In this document: positions 18,998 to 27,557 of the stretch, piece by piece
Layout: each line of letters begins with the position of its first letter
Position numbering within the stretch: position 1 is the first letter of the stretch
Assembly: GCA_964439935.1 (NCBI GenBank)
Contig: CAYTPW010000001.1
Coordinates: 248,001-312,000 of the forward strand
DNA from: JABMQW01 sp964439935
GTDB lineage: Bacteria; Fidelibacterota; Marinisomatia; Marinisomatales; TCS56
Direction of reading: 5' to 3'
Length of the DNA: 64,000 nt
The notes under the pieces: generated by a model
Databases searched by the model: none
Seen by the model: only the letters and a program-made list of their open reading frames with translations
What the model was told of the DNA's origin: nothing
Position numbers and translations under genes: made by a program

Positions 18998-21438
18998 TGC
19001 GCTGGTTTTTGATAATTTGTTTTAGTTCGTTTGCGCTTTTCGCACAGCCTCTAAGCCTGAATAAGGCCAGCCTGGAAGATATGGCAATCCTGCCGCTTAC
19101 ACCAGAGCAGGTTGATGATCTCTATATGTTCGTTACCTTCCAGGGACCGGTGACCAGTATTTATGAGCTGGATAGAATTCCTGGTTTTGATAGTGCACTA
19201 CTGGAACAATTGAAACCGTTAGTCTCCCTGGAATTACCTGATCGTAAAATGTTTGCATCGCGGTTGCAGGATTCATATCGCAAAGTGGAAGACTGGACGG
19301 CCGAAGAGGGTGCCAACGAAGGATTGATCGAGCTATGGCTTGATCGCCTGGCGGAACCGATCAACGTAAACGACGCCACTTATGATGATCTGATGGCCCT
19401 CCAGAATGTCAGCCCCGTTGATGCGGTGGCCGTGCTTAAGCGCCAGCAGGAAGGATCGATCGATTATCCCCGGGCGTTGCGTGGCGCGATTGGTTTGTCG
19501 TACTGGGGCTATAGAAACATGGTTGACTTCTTCACCTATGGCGAAGATTATCCTGATCGTGGTTTTCATTTCTGGTATAATACTACTTACAAAACTTTTG
19601 CCTCCAATCAGGCTTCGGAGGAAGGTGGACGCTCCAATCAATGGTTACAACCCAGCCAGTCCCACCCCGGTGATATCTTACATAAACTGGTGGTGACGCC
19701 CGGGCAAAATTCCAAAATGGGATTATCCTATAATCGGCAGCTGGGGCAGGTAAATCATCCACTGACCTGGGAAAACCTGAAATATGCTTTCACACTTCGT
19801 GATATCGATCTGGGACCGGCCAAACTGAACCAGTTAATTATCGGTAATTATTCGGCTACGATGGGCCATGGTGTGGTGATGGAAAGTACTGATTTCTTCG
19901 CTCCCCGCCGATCCGGTTATGGCTGGAGCCGCCGGGTGGTCGGCATTTTCCCCGATTTATCCCGTAATTACCAGTCCGCTCTGAAGGGTCTGGCCGCCCA
20001 GGCCAGTTGGGGACCGGTTCTGGCCTTCGGCTTTATCTCCCGGAGCCCCCGGGATGCAGTTGTTAACGCTGATAGCACATTTTCAACCTTAATCACTCTA
20101 TATCCACGAGTGAAACCCAGGGATGAGACAGGCCAACCGATTGATGTGCTGGATCGGGTTACCGAAACGACCTATGGTGGGAATTTGCGTCTGCACCTGA
20201 AACCAGGCCTGATGCTTGGTTTTTCGTCCTATGAAAGTTTATACGACCGAGTAATTGATCCACAGATTCCACGAACAGTGATTGCAACCGCTAACGAAGG
20301 CCGGTTCCTTACTTCGATCGGCAATACCGCCGATACTGAGATCGCCGCTATGTACGCTTCCGAAGCAGAATCGCCAATTTGGGATGACGCTCGCTCCCTG
20401 CGTCGGGTAATCGGTTTTGATTTTACCACCGTAATTAAAAACCTGGCTTTGCAGGGTGAGTATGGAATTCTGGATAAAAATGGAATCGTTGGGGATTTTA
20501 CCGGTGATCCCCGAGCTCTTTTCTTGAGTGGTTATCTGCAATTCAACAGTTTCAGTTTCCTGGTGGTTTATCGCGATTACGATCTGGATTTCGATAATCC
20601 CTATCAACGTTCATTTTCCAATTACCAGCGCTATAAAGGGACGATCTTCGAGGATAATTTTTACCTGGTTTCGCCGCAATTCTCCCAGCTTTACGATGGT
20701 GCCGCCCAGCCCCAGGCTGAAAGGGGTGTCTATGTGTACAGTCGTTACCAATTCCACCGCCAGTTTGTATTTTCTGCGGATTTTGATACCTGGACCCGGG
20801 TGGCCGACAATGCCCGTTATTTCCGTACCGTGGCCCGACTGCAGTATCGCCCGGCCTTCAATTATCGTATATACATCCGCCAGAAATGGCAGATGCGCGC
20901 GGCTTATAATCAATACGATCCGTCCTCCTTTTATTCCCGTGAGACAATTATCAGGGCTCTGCTACGGCTATCGCGGTATGACAATATCAGTCTGATATTT
21001 ACCAGGTCATACGTTGATTTCACCAACCGGCGTCGACTGACATTTGATCCTGAGACTGGTCGTAGTCCGGCCTGGGTTGGTTCCAGTGGCTCACCGAGCG
21101 AAGGGGTGGGCTTCAATTTCACTCATAATTTTAATGATCGCATGAAAATTCTGGGCCAGGCAATGATCTATAATGGCTTTATCTGGAATTTCGAGGATAC
21201 TGATTTCCGGGTATTTGAGTCGACAACTGATGCTTTGCGCTGGTGGGTTACCCTGTTCAGCCGACTGGGGAATAATTGGGCGGTGCGTATCAAGTGGACC
21301 ACCGAAACTGGAGTGCCAATCAGTAATTATGCCTATCCTCCATCAACCGGCTCTTCCAATGTCCGCTATCTTGATAACAGTACTGTGGGTCGGATGGAAA
21401 ACTCCGATATTAGAATTCAGGTTGATTATGCTTTTTAA
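18997..21438 (+). CDS. Helix-hairpin-helix outer-membrane beta-barrel protein
   Basis: 813 aa with signal peptide ending LFA, then QPLSLNKAS. Residues about 20-80 and 120-175 are two ComEA-like helix-hairpin-helix units (SLNKASLEDMAILPLTPEQ...YELDRIPGFD; INVNDATYDDLMALQNVSP). From about residue 190 onward the protein is a long series of beta strands with aromatic girdles (YRIYIRQKWQMRA, NNWAVRIKWTT), ending IRIQVDYAF with terminal Phe. Predicted: a periplasmic HhH plug or tail on a large barrel. HhH pairs usually contact DNA backbone, so a DNA-binding or uptake role is attractive beside secreted nucleases. However, such HhH barrels also occur in Bacteroidetes without known function. Overlaps the upstream gene by one base. 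Confidence 0.75.
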   Translation: MRWFLIICFSSFALFAQPLSLNKASLEDMAILPLTPEQVDDLYMFVTFQGPVTSIYELDRIPGFDSALLEQLKPLVSLELPDRKMFASRLQDSYRKVEDWTAEEGANEGLIELWLDRLAEPINVNDATYDDLMALQNVSPVDAVAVLKRQQEGSIDYPRALRGAIGLSYWGYRNMVDFFTYGEDYPDRGFHFWYNTTYKTFASNQASEEGGRSNQWLQPSQSHPGDILHKLVVTPGQNSKMGLSYNRQLGQVNHPLTWENLKYAFTLRDIDLGPAKLNQLIIGNYSATMGHGVVMESTDFFAPRRSGYGWSRRVVGIFPDLSRNYQSALKGLAAQASWGPVLAFGFISRSPRDAVVNADSTFSTLITLYPRVKPRDETGQPIDVLDRVTETTYGGNLRLHLKPGLMLGFSSYESLYDRVIDPQIPRTVIATANEGRFLTSIGNTADTEIAAMYASEAESPIWDDARSLRRVIGFDFTTVIKNLALQGEYGILDKNGIVGDFTGDPRALFLSGYLQFNSFSFLVVYRDYDLDFDNPYQRSFSNYQRYKGTIFEDNFYLVSPQFSQLYDGAAQPQAERGVYVYSRYQFHRQFVFSADFDTWTRVADNARYFRTVARLQYRPAFNYRIYIRQKWQMRAAYNQYDPSSFYSRETIIRALLRLSRYDNISLIFTRSYVDFTNRRRLTFDPETGRSPAWVGSSGSPSEGVGFNFTHNFNDRMKILGQAMIYNGFIWNFEDTDFRVFESTTDALRWWVTLFSRLGNNWAVRIKWTTETGVPISNYAYPPSTGSSNVRYLDNSTVGRMENSDIRIQVDYAF

Positions 21439-21477
21439 TCAAAAAATATTTCTGTCAAAGATAATACAGAGAAGAAC

Positions 21478-22815
21478 ATGAAAATTCATCTACGCAATAT
21501 TTCTTGCCTTATGGGCATGATCTTGCTGTTAGTCGTCGTACTTCCCGCTCAATCCTATTTCGGGTTGCTGTTCCCGCCGGGCCATGAAATCACATCTACC
21601 AAATCATTGGCAATGGGAATGACCGGTGCTGCCAGCGAAATCGATTATGCTAATTTATTTACCAATCCGGCACTGATAACAGCAGGAGAAGGAAGTTTTC
21701 TATTCACAGTTGATGGTAACCTGCGTCGCCACGAAGAACAGCGTTCCTATCCGGTTTACGATATGTTTGACGATGTGGTCGCTGATAATATCTATGTTTC
21801 CAATCGGCACTGGTACTCTGATATCAATGCTGGACTGGTGATGCGCTTACCGTTGGGTTTGACTGCTGGCTTTGCCCGTACCACTTTCTGGGATTTGAAC
21901 TACGATTATCTGGAGGAAGTCCGGGGCAGTTTACCAGCCGGTAACTACAACCGTGATCCCCTGGCCGGTTACCACGAAATCCACAATAGCGGCAGAATTT
22001 TCAGTAACAGTTTGGGTGTTGGTTATGAATTATGGGCTGGATTAAAATTGGGATTTGCCGCCCACCTGCTGACTGCTGGTGAGATTTCTAACCAGGTTGG
22101 TGTCCAGGTAATTCTGGCCGATGATGCTCTGGCAGCTCCCTTTGACACCACTGTTTATTCCGAAATCGAGTTAGACGATACACCGATCAGATTTTCTGCT
22201 GGAATAGCTGTCCAACCTTATCCAGGTCTGCAAATTGGTATCAATTATAACTCTGATGTTTCATTAACGCTGACCGGCTTTAACCTGGTACCGGAAATTC
22301 AGGAACGAACGTTATTACCGGATTATGTCGCACCGGACACTACCACCAATTTGGAAATTTCACTACCGTCCGCTTTTTCGATAGGAGTGGAAGCGCATTT
22401 ATCAAACCCAATTGCTACCAAAGCTGTTTTCGAAATTCATAACAAGGATTGGTCGTCATACAAAATGGAATACTATCCGGCACAGGACACTCTGCTGGCA
22501 TTACCGCATAATTTTTCTGATGCCTGGGAAATTCATGCCGGAGTCGAGCATATTTTATTTGATACTATGCCGTTTCGGTTTGGTATCATTTATACGCAAT
22601 CTCCTCTCGGGGACGAATTCGAAGCCACCCATATTACCGTAGGTGGTGGTTATAAAATAGGACCAGTCTACCTGGATGCGGCAGCCATTTTCGGTTCGAT
22701 TGGTTATAATTTCGAGGATCTTTTTGTCGGGGTCGATCAGCCATTACCCGATTATCTGGAAATGGTTGAGGAATCACAGACCAGGGTAAATATTTCGGTC
22801 AGCGTCCCATTTTAA
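21478..22815 (+). CDS. FadL/PorV-like outer-membrane transporter
   Basis: 445 aa with signal peptide ending LPA, then QSYFGLLFPPG. The mature start contains STKSLAMGMTGAASEIDYANLFTNPA, the N-terminal pattern shared by FadL/TodX (OMPP1) and PorV families (ALGG...NPA). The middle and end are barrel strands, and the terminal residue is Phe (NISVSVPF). FadL-like barrels carry hydrophobic substrates through a lateral opening, and PorV is a relative. The position, 39 nt after the HhH barrel and 2 nt before the metallophosphatase-EEP gene, suggests that it passes products of, or exports components for, the nuclease locus. Substrate unknown. Confidence 0.65.
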   Translation: MKIHLRNISCLMGMILLLVVVLPAQSYFGLLFPPGHEITSTKSLAMGMTGAASEIDYANLFTNPALITAGEGSFLFTVDGNLRRHEEQRSYPVYDMFDDVVADNIYVSNRHWYSDINAGLVMRLPLGLTAGFARTTFWDLNYDYLEEVRGSLPAGNYNRDPLAGYHEIHNSGRIFSNSLGVGYELWAGLKLGFAAHLLTAGEISNQVGVQVILADDALAAPFDTTVYSEIELDDTPIRFSAGIAVQPYPGLQIGINYNSDVSLTLTGFNLVPEIQERTLLPDYVAPDTTTNLEISLPSAFSIGVEAHLSNPIATKAVFEIHNKDWSSYKMEYYPAQDTLLALPHNFSDAWEIHAGVEHILFDTMPFRFGIIYTQSPLGDEFEATHITVGGGYKIGPVYLDAAAIFGSIGYNFEDLFVGVDQPLPDYLEMVEESQTRVNISVSVPF

Positions 22816-22817
22816 GT

Positions 22818-24770
22818 ATGACTCGAATAGTGAAATTCACAAAACTAATATTCCTCTTACCACTGCTGATGGAACTCGTTTTTGCCGGTAGCGCCAGTCG
22901 TTTACACCTGCTGTTCACTAATGATATCCACGGTTCGCTGCACCAGTTACCGGCCAGTTTTATGAATCCGGAGTTTGGTCCTCAGCTGACCGGCGGTGCC
23001 GGTGCCTTTGCTTATGTTAACCAGGTTCGTAAACAGGCCGAAACACAGGGTGATCAAGTTCTGTTACTGGATGGCGGTAATTTTTTTCAGGGAACACCGC
23101 TTGGTTCCCACGATAATGGACAAACTATCATCCGTTGGATGAATATGATGGGTTATGACGCCCTGACCCCGGGACTCGAGGATTTTGATCACGGCGTGGC
23201 CAATCTCGAGATATTATCCGGTACCGCCGATTTTCCTTTTCTATCAGCGAATATTTATGATACTACCGATCAACAACCAGATTGGCTGAGACCATATTTT
23301 ATTAAAAATGCCGGTAGCGTACAGGTGGCTATCGTTGGTTTATCCTCGGCCTCGTTACCGCAGCAGACTCTTCCGGCCAATACCGCCGGTCTGAGGTTCA
23401 GACCGGATATTGAAACCGCCAGGATACTGGTTGAGGAGGTTCGATCCCTGGGAGCCGATATCGTGATTATGCTGGCATATATGGGTATTCCATACGACCG
23501 GGAGGAAGTGTTTGAGGAATTTTTGATCCAGATCGAGCAAGGAGAAGAAAGCGATCGGGAAATTGCTGAACATGATGCTATGGCACTGGCGCATTTGGTT
23601 TCCGGCATCGATGTCATTGTTACCGGAGGGATCTCCAAAGGTTATAACGATCCCTGGGAAGACCCGTTGACCCACACACTGGTGGTTCAGAATTATGGTA
23701 ATCTCACCGGTATCGGCCATTTAATTTTAACAATCGATGATCGGACCAAACGCATCCGTGGTTATGAATATCCCACCGATCGGGGAATGATGGTTTCATT
23801 GTTGCAGGATGACATCTGGCCCGATCCTGATATGGCTCAGCAGATCGATGATTGGTTTGGCGCAGCAATCGACAACAGCCGACCGGAATACAATCAAGTT
23901 ATTGACCAGTTGCGACCGGGTAATTGTAGCCAAAGTACCGCTACCCTACCTGCACTGGATGAATTTGACGTACCGGTCTATGGCGCGCCGGACCGGCTGG
24001 AAGTGGTTACCTGGAACCTGGAATGGTTCCCGGCGGCTTCTGACACCACTTTGCGTTCGGTTGCGGAAATTATTTCCGACTGGCAGGTCGATATCGTTGC
24101 GTTTCAGGAAATCAAGAATATCGGCCAGTTTGCCCGTATGATGAAAATGTTACCCAATCATGATTTCGTACTCAGTGAATTGTCATCATTTATGGACCAG
24201 GCGATTGTTTATCGTAAAGATGCCATAACCTACCTGGGACGCCGTGAACCATTCTCAGAGAATGACTATTATTATGCCGGCCGGCCGCCGCTGATGGTCG
24301 ATTTTTACTGGCAGTGCGGTGAGGTCGGACTGGAATTTTCACTGCTTGATATGCATTTGAAATGCTGTGGCGATGGCCTGTACCGGCGGCAGGAATCAAT
24401 GAAACAATTGCACGGTTTATTGAATGAATATCTGGCTACCGGTTTCGATAATCTAATCGTGGTAGGCGACTGGAACGATGATCTGGCGGATAAAGGTCTT
24501 GAACAATCCTTCACTGTATTTTTAGATGATCCGGACAATTACCGGTTTGCAACAGCCGAGATTTACCGTGACCCGGACCAGGCATCCTATCCATCGTGGC
24601 CTAGTTTCCTGGATCACATTCTATACGCCCGGGGTTTTTTCGATGAGCATGACGCCGGGGGTAAGGTGCAGACCCTAAAACCGGAAGATTATGTTGGTGG
24701 CTGGGAGGTCTATGAGGAAACTTTATCAGATCACCGGCCGGTACTGTGGTCGATCCCTGTAAAAAATTGA
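22818..24770 (+). CDS. Degenerate 5'-nucleotidase-like phosphoesterase fused to an intact EEP nuclease
   Basis: 650 aa with signal peptide ending about VFA. Residues 28-330 follow the 5'-nucleotidase/UshA metallophosphatase fold: HLLFTNDIHGS keeps Asp36 and His38. Later metal and catalytic motifs are altered: DGGNFFQGTP has Asn88 where the bridging Asp of D-A-G-D is expected; GLEDFDHG (119-126) replaces GNHEFDxG; LAYMG has Tyr221 for His; TGGIS (269-273) replaces TGHSH. The phosphoesterase half is probably inactive. Residues about 390-650 are a complete EEP domain (VVTWNLEWF, AFQEIKN, DMHLKCC, VGDWNDDL, SFLDHIL, SDHRP). The usual C-terminal 5'-nucleotidase substrate domain is absent, as if replaced by the EEP domain. 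Predicted periplasmic or exported; no T9SS tail seen. Confidence 0.82.
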   Translation: MTRIVKFTKLIFLLPLLMELVFAGSASRLHLLFTNDIHGSLHQLPASFMNPEFGPQLTGGAGAFAYVNQVRKQAETQGDQVLLLDGGNFFQGTPLGSHDNGQTIIRWMNMMGYDALTPGLEDFDHGVANLEILSGTADFPFLSANIYDTTDQQPDWLRPYFIKNAGSVQVAIVGLSSASLPQQTLPANTAGLRFRPDIETARILVEEVRSLGADIVIMLAYMGIPYDREEVFEEFLIQIEQGEESDREIAEHDAMALAHLVSGIDVIVTGGISKGYNDPWEDPLTHTLVVQNYGNLTGIGHLILTIDDRTKRIRGYEYPTDRGMMVSLLQDDIWPDPDMAQQIDDWFGAAIDNSRPEYNQVIDQLRPGNCSQSTATLPALDEFDVPVYGAPDRLEVVTWNLEWFPAASDTTLRSVAEIISDWQVDIVAFQEIKNIGQFARMMKMLPNHDFVLSELSSFMDQAIVYRKDAITYLGRREPFSENDYYYAGRPPLMVDFYWQCGEVGLEFSLLDMHLKCCGDGLYRRQESMKQLHGLLNEYLATGFDNLIVVGDWNDDLADKGLEQSFTVFLDDPDNYRFATAEIYRDPDQASYPSWPSFLDHILYARGFFDEHDAGGKVQTLKPEDYVGGWEVYEETLSDHRPVLWSIPVKN

Positions 24771-24774
24771 GTTT

Positions 24775-25713
24775 ATGAAATATTTTTATTTAGCTCTGGT
24801 TGGCACATTGCTGATTATTTCCGGTTGTGGTAAACCGGTAACCAATTCCACGAATAGTGATCCAACGGATTACGGTCTTTCCGGACTGAGTTTTGGTGCC
24901 GACAGTACTTTTGAAGTAATGACCTGGAATTTGGAGCATTTTGCCAAAGCTGGTTTGACAACCGTTGACTATGCCGCTCAGATTATTTTTTACCTCGATA
25001 TTGACGTGGTTGGTCTTCAGGAGATTGAGGATAGCGGATATTTTACTGGATTGGTGGAGGAACTGAATATTCTTGATTCGTCTGCTTGTTGGGCCGGATA
25101 TCGTTCGAATGAAGCTGCTTATAATCTCAATATAGCCTTCGTATATAATTCATGCAATGTGTCGCTGAATAGTGTATTTGAGATCCAAACCAATAACTCG
25201 AATGCTTTTCCCCGACCACCATTAATCATTGATTTCAACTTTGATAGGCAGCGATTTCGAGTTATTAATAATCATCTGAAATGTTGTGGAAATGGAACGT
25301 TAGAGAACGACGATTGGGATGAAGAAGTCCGCCGGCAATCGGCCAGTCTGCTATTAGAGGATTATATCAGCAATACTTTGAATGGACAGAATGTGATTAT
25401 TATTGGTGACTACAACGATGAAATTGACGAACCGGAGGCTCAAAATGTATTCTGGAATTTTATTTCTCAGTCCGATAGCTTTAAATTTATCGATATGGAT
25501 ATTGCAAATGGCTCATCAACAGATTTTTCCTATCCCGGCTGGCCCAGCCATATTGATCACATCTTGATTACAGCCGAACTGTTCGATGAAGCAGCCAATA
25601 GCGGTTCAGTGGTCAGGACGATCCGGATTGATGATTATTTGGATAACGGCTGGGCTGAATATGATGAAAATATCAGTGACCACCGGCCGGTAGCCTGGAA
25701 ATTCCGGCCATGA
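24775..25713 (+). CDS. EEP-family nuclease lipoprotein
   Basis: 312 aa. The N-terminus ends LIISGC, a lipobox, so the enzyme is membrane-anchored, probably surface or periplasmic. The EEP domain fills the rest, with MTWNLEHFAK, GLQEIEDS, INNHLKCCGNG, IIGDYNDEIDE, PSHIDHILI and SDHRPVAW, so all catalytic positions are present. It is a shorter paralogue of the EEP domains encoded at 11.7 and 22.8 kb and shares their Cys-Cys pair after HLK. DNase or phosphodiesterase activity is likely; the exact substrate cannot be read from sequence. It lies 4 nt after the fusion gene and overlaps the next gene by ATGA. Confidence 0.82.
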   Translation: MKYFYLALVGTLLIISGCGKPVTNSTNSDPTDYGLSGLSFGADSTFEVMTWNLEHFAKAGLTTVDYAAQIIFYLDIDVVGLQEIEDSGYFTGLVEELNILDSSACWAGYRSNEAAYNLNIAFVYNSCNVSLNSVFEIQTNNSNAFPRPPLIIDFNFDRQRFRVINNHLKCCGNGTLENDDWDEEVRRQSASLLLEDYISNTLNGQNVIIIGDYNDEIDEPEAQNVFWNFISQSDSFKFIDMDIANGSSTDFSYPGWPSHIDHILITAELFDEAANSGSVVRTIRIDDYLDNGWAEYDENISDHRPVAWKFRP

Positions 25714-26660
25714 AACGAGCATTATTTCTCATAATTGGTCTCGGAACACTCTGTTTCGGTCAAGTTAATCGAATTGCCTATTTCAAGTATTTTCAGACCG
25801 AACATGATTTTATCGCTGATAATACCCTTAGAATCCCGGCCCGGATCGGTGTAGCTCACCTGGAGGTGGCCTATGGTGAAAATGATCAACCGGTCCTGGT
25901 AACAAATTATAGCAAATTAGGGCTTCCCAGGAGCTACGAACTTCATTCCTACGATAACACGAAACGTCTGACCCGGAGGGCGTGGCTGGACAGCCTTAAA
26001 ACAGTGGTAAGAGTTATCTGGTATGGTGAAGATGAAGCCTGGAGCGAGGTCTTCCGGGATTATGCCATCGATCCGACCAAGCATTTATCTTTTCAGGGTC
26101 AGAACAGCCAGTTCACATTTGCGGCGAGCGGTCGCATCGGTATGGTTGCTTTTCGTACCGTGGATGGTTTTGACTACGGCCGGATCCGGTTTAAATATGA
26201 TCAGCAAAACCGCCTGATTGAGGAGGCCTGGATCACGTTGCCGGATTACCAGACAGTACGTAAATACGTATATCAATGGGTGGCAGAACCGGTCGGTCTG
26301 CACCTGCGGGAATATGACCGGAATCAGCAACTGGTCAGTCATGTGACTCTGGAACAGGCGCCGGCCGATCAACTGTATAAGGTACCACCACCGCGGATTG
26401 GAAATATTCTGGATGAAGTCGACCTGGTTCTGGAAGAGATATCAATCCACAAGACGCAGCTTCCTTATCCGGCTCTGATTCCCAAATCGGAATGGGACCG
26501 GCTGGTTCTTAAAAGCGGAGAGGAACTCCAGATTCACTATATCGGGATGAGCGGTTCGGTGGTACGATTCCAACAGTCCGGTGAACTGGATGAATTAGCC
26601 CTGCCCCTGGAGCGGGTACAAGTGATCATCTCACGCTATGGTGAGCGGATTTACCCCTGA
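25710..26660 (+). CDS. Secreted protein of unknown function
   Basis: 316 aa, signal peptide ending LCFG, then QVNRIAYF. I do not recognise the family. The middle has imperfect repeats of the type F(x)YDQQNRLIEEAW, LREYDRNQQLVSH and LHSYDNTKRLTRRAW. These resemble the YD-type strand-turn units of RHS-like or MORN-like beta repeats, used here once each per 40-60 residues. The last 60 residues (LVLKSGEELQIHYIGMSG...LERVQVIISRYG) look like a small beta domain. No catalytic motif is visible. It overlaps the EEP lipoprotein gene by 4 nt and ends the nuclease locus, so it may belong to that system. Confidence 0.55.
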   Translation: MKRALFLIIGLGTLCFGQVNRIAYFKYFQTEHDFIADNTLRIPARIGVAHLEVAYGENDQPVLVTNYSKLGLPRSYELHSYDNTKRLTRRAWLDSLKTVVRVIWYGEDEAWSEVFRDYAIDPTKHLSFQGQNSQFTFAASGRIGMVAFRTVDGFDYGRIRFKYDQQNRLIEEAWITLPDYQTVRKYVYQWVAEPVGLHLREYDRNQQLVSHVTLEQAPADQLYKVPPPRIGNILDEVDLVLEEISIHKTQLPYPALIPKSEWDRLVLKSGEELQIHYIGMSGSVVRFQQSGELDELALPLERVQVIISRYGERIYP

Positions 26661-26753
26661 CCAGGGCAAATTTCATCAGACTTGCTTTTCCCTGAATAGT
26701 CGAATTAAATTGAACTTAATCGTTTTCCTGTAATTAACCGGATGGGATAAGAA

Positions 26754-27545
26754 ATGCAATCCAATCAGCATTTTAAACATAGCGTTCTCATAATAATATT
26801 TTTATCCTGGATCAGCATCGGCCTGGCCCAGGAGCTGTCCTATCCACCGCCGGTTAATCTGATCACCATTCCCACCGCCGGGACCCTGGTTCGAGGCAGT
26901 TTTGCCGTTGATATGCGCCTTCAAAAGAATGGTAGCCTGACTGCGGGTCTGTCCGCTGGCTTGACTGACCGATTCATGTTTGGCATCTCTTATGGCGCCA
27001 GCCAGTTGATCGGCGACCAGGAGCCAACAGCCTATCCTCGTCCGGAAGCCAATCTGAAATACCGTTTGATCGATGAAACCACCTCCCTGCCTGGACTGGC
27101 TATCGGGCTGGATACCCAGGGCTTTGGTCAATATTACTCGGTAGATACCCTGAAACGTTATGATATCAAGGCCTATGGTTTTTATACTGCTGTCAGCAAA
27201 AACTGGCAATTCGTTTTGGGGAATGCCGGACTGCACGGTGGAATGAATTATAATTTTACCGAAACAACCGATGGTGACGAGGATGTTAATTTGTTTGTCG
27301 GTGCTGATATGGAGCTGAATCCCGAATTTTCTATTTTAATGGAATATAATGCTGCCTTGAATGATAATGACAAAGACCTCGAATCTTTGGCACTGAATAC
27401 GGACGGTTACTTGAACGCAGCCCTGCGCTGGACTTTCGTGGAACATCTGCATATCGAACTGGAATTCAATAATCTGTTATTCGATAAAGATAAAGTCGAC
27501 TACTTTAATCGGGAGTTGAAGATTACTTACATTGAATACTTTTAG
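26754..27545 (+). CDS. Predicted small outer-membrane beta-barrel
   Basis: 263 aa, signal peptide ending GLA, then QELSYPPP. The mature chain reads as about ten amphipathic strands (SFAVDMRLQKNG, LTAGLSAGLTDRFMFGISYG, GLAIGLDTQGFGQYY, LHIELEFNNLLFD) and ends in YIEYF with a terminal Phe, as expected for an outer-membrane barrel. PTAGTLVRGSF near the mature start weakly recalls YjbH-like envelope barrels, but the match is not strong enough to name it. It is followed after 12 nt by the RMDN-like TPR gene and shares its terminator, so the two are probably a functional pair. Confidence 0.6.
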   Translation: MQSNQHFKHSVLIIIFLSWISIGLAQELSYPPPVNLITIPTAGTLVRGSFAVDMRLQKNGSLTAGLSAGLTDRFMFGISYGASQLIGDQEPTAYPRPEANLKYRLIDETTSLPGLAIGLDTQGFGQYYSVDTLKRYDIKAYGFYTAVSKNWQFVLGNAGLHGGMNYNFTETTDGDEDVNLFVGADMELNPEFSILMEYNAALNDNDKDLESLALNTDGYLNAALRWTFVEHLHIELEFNNLLFDKDKVDYFNRELKITYIEYF

Positions 27546-27557
27546 GAGATGGATAAA

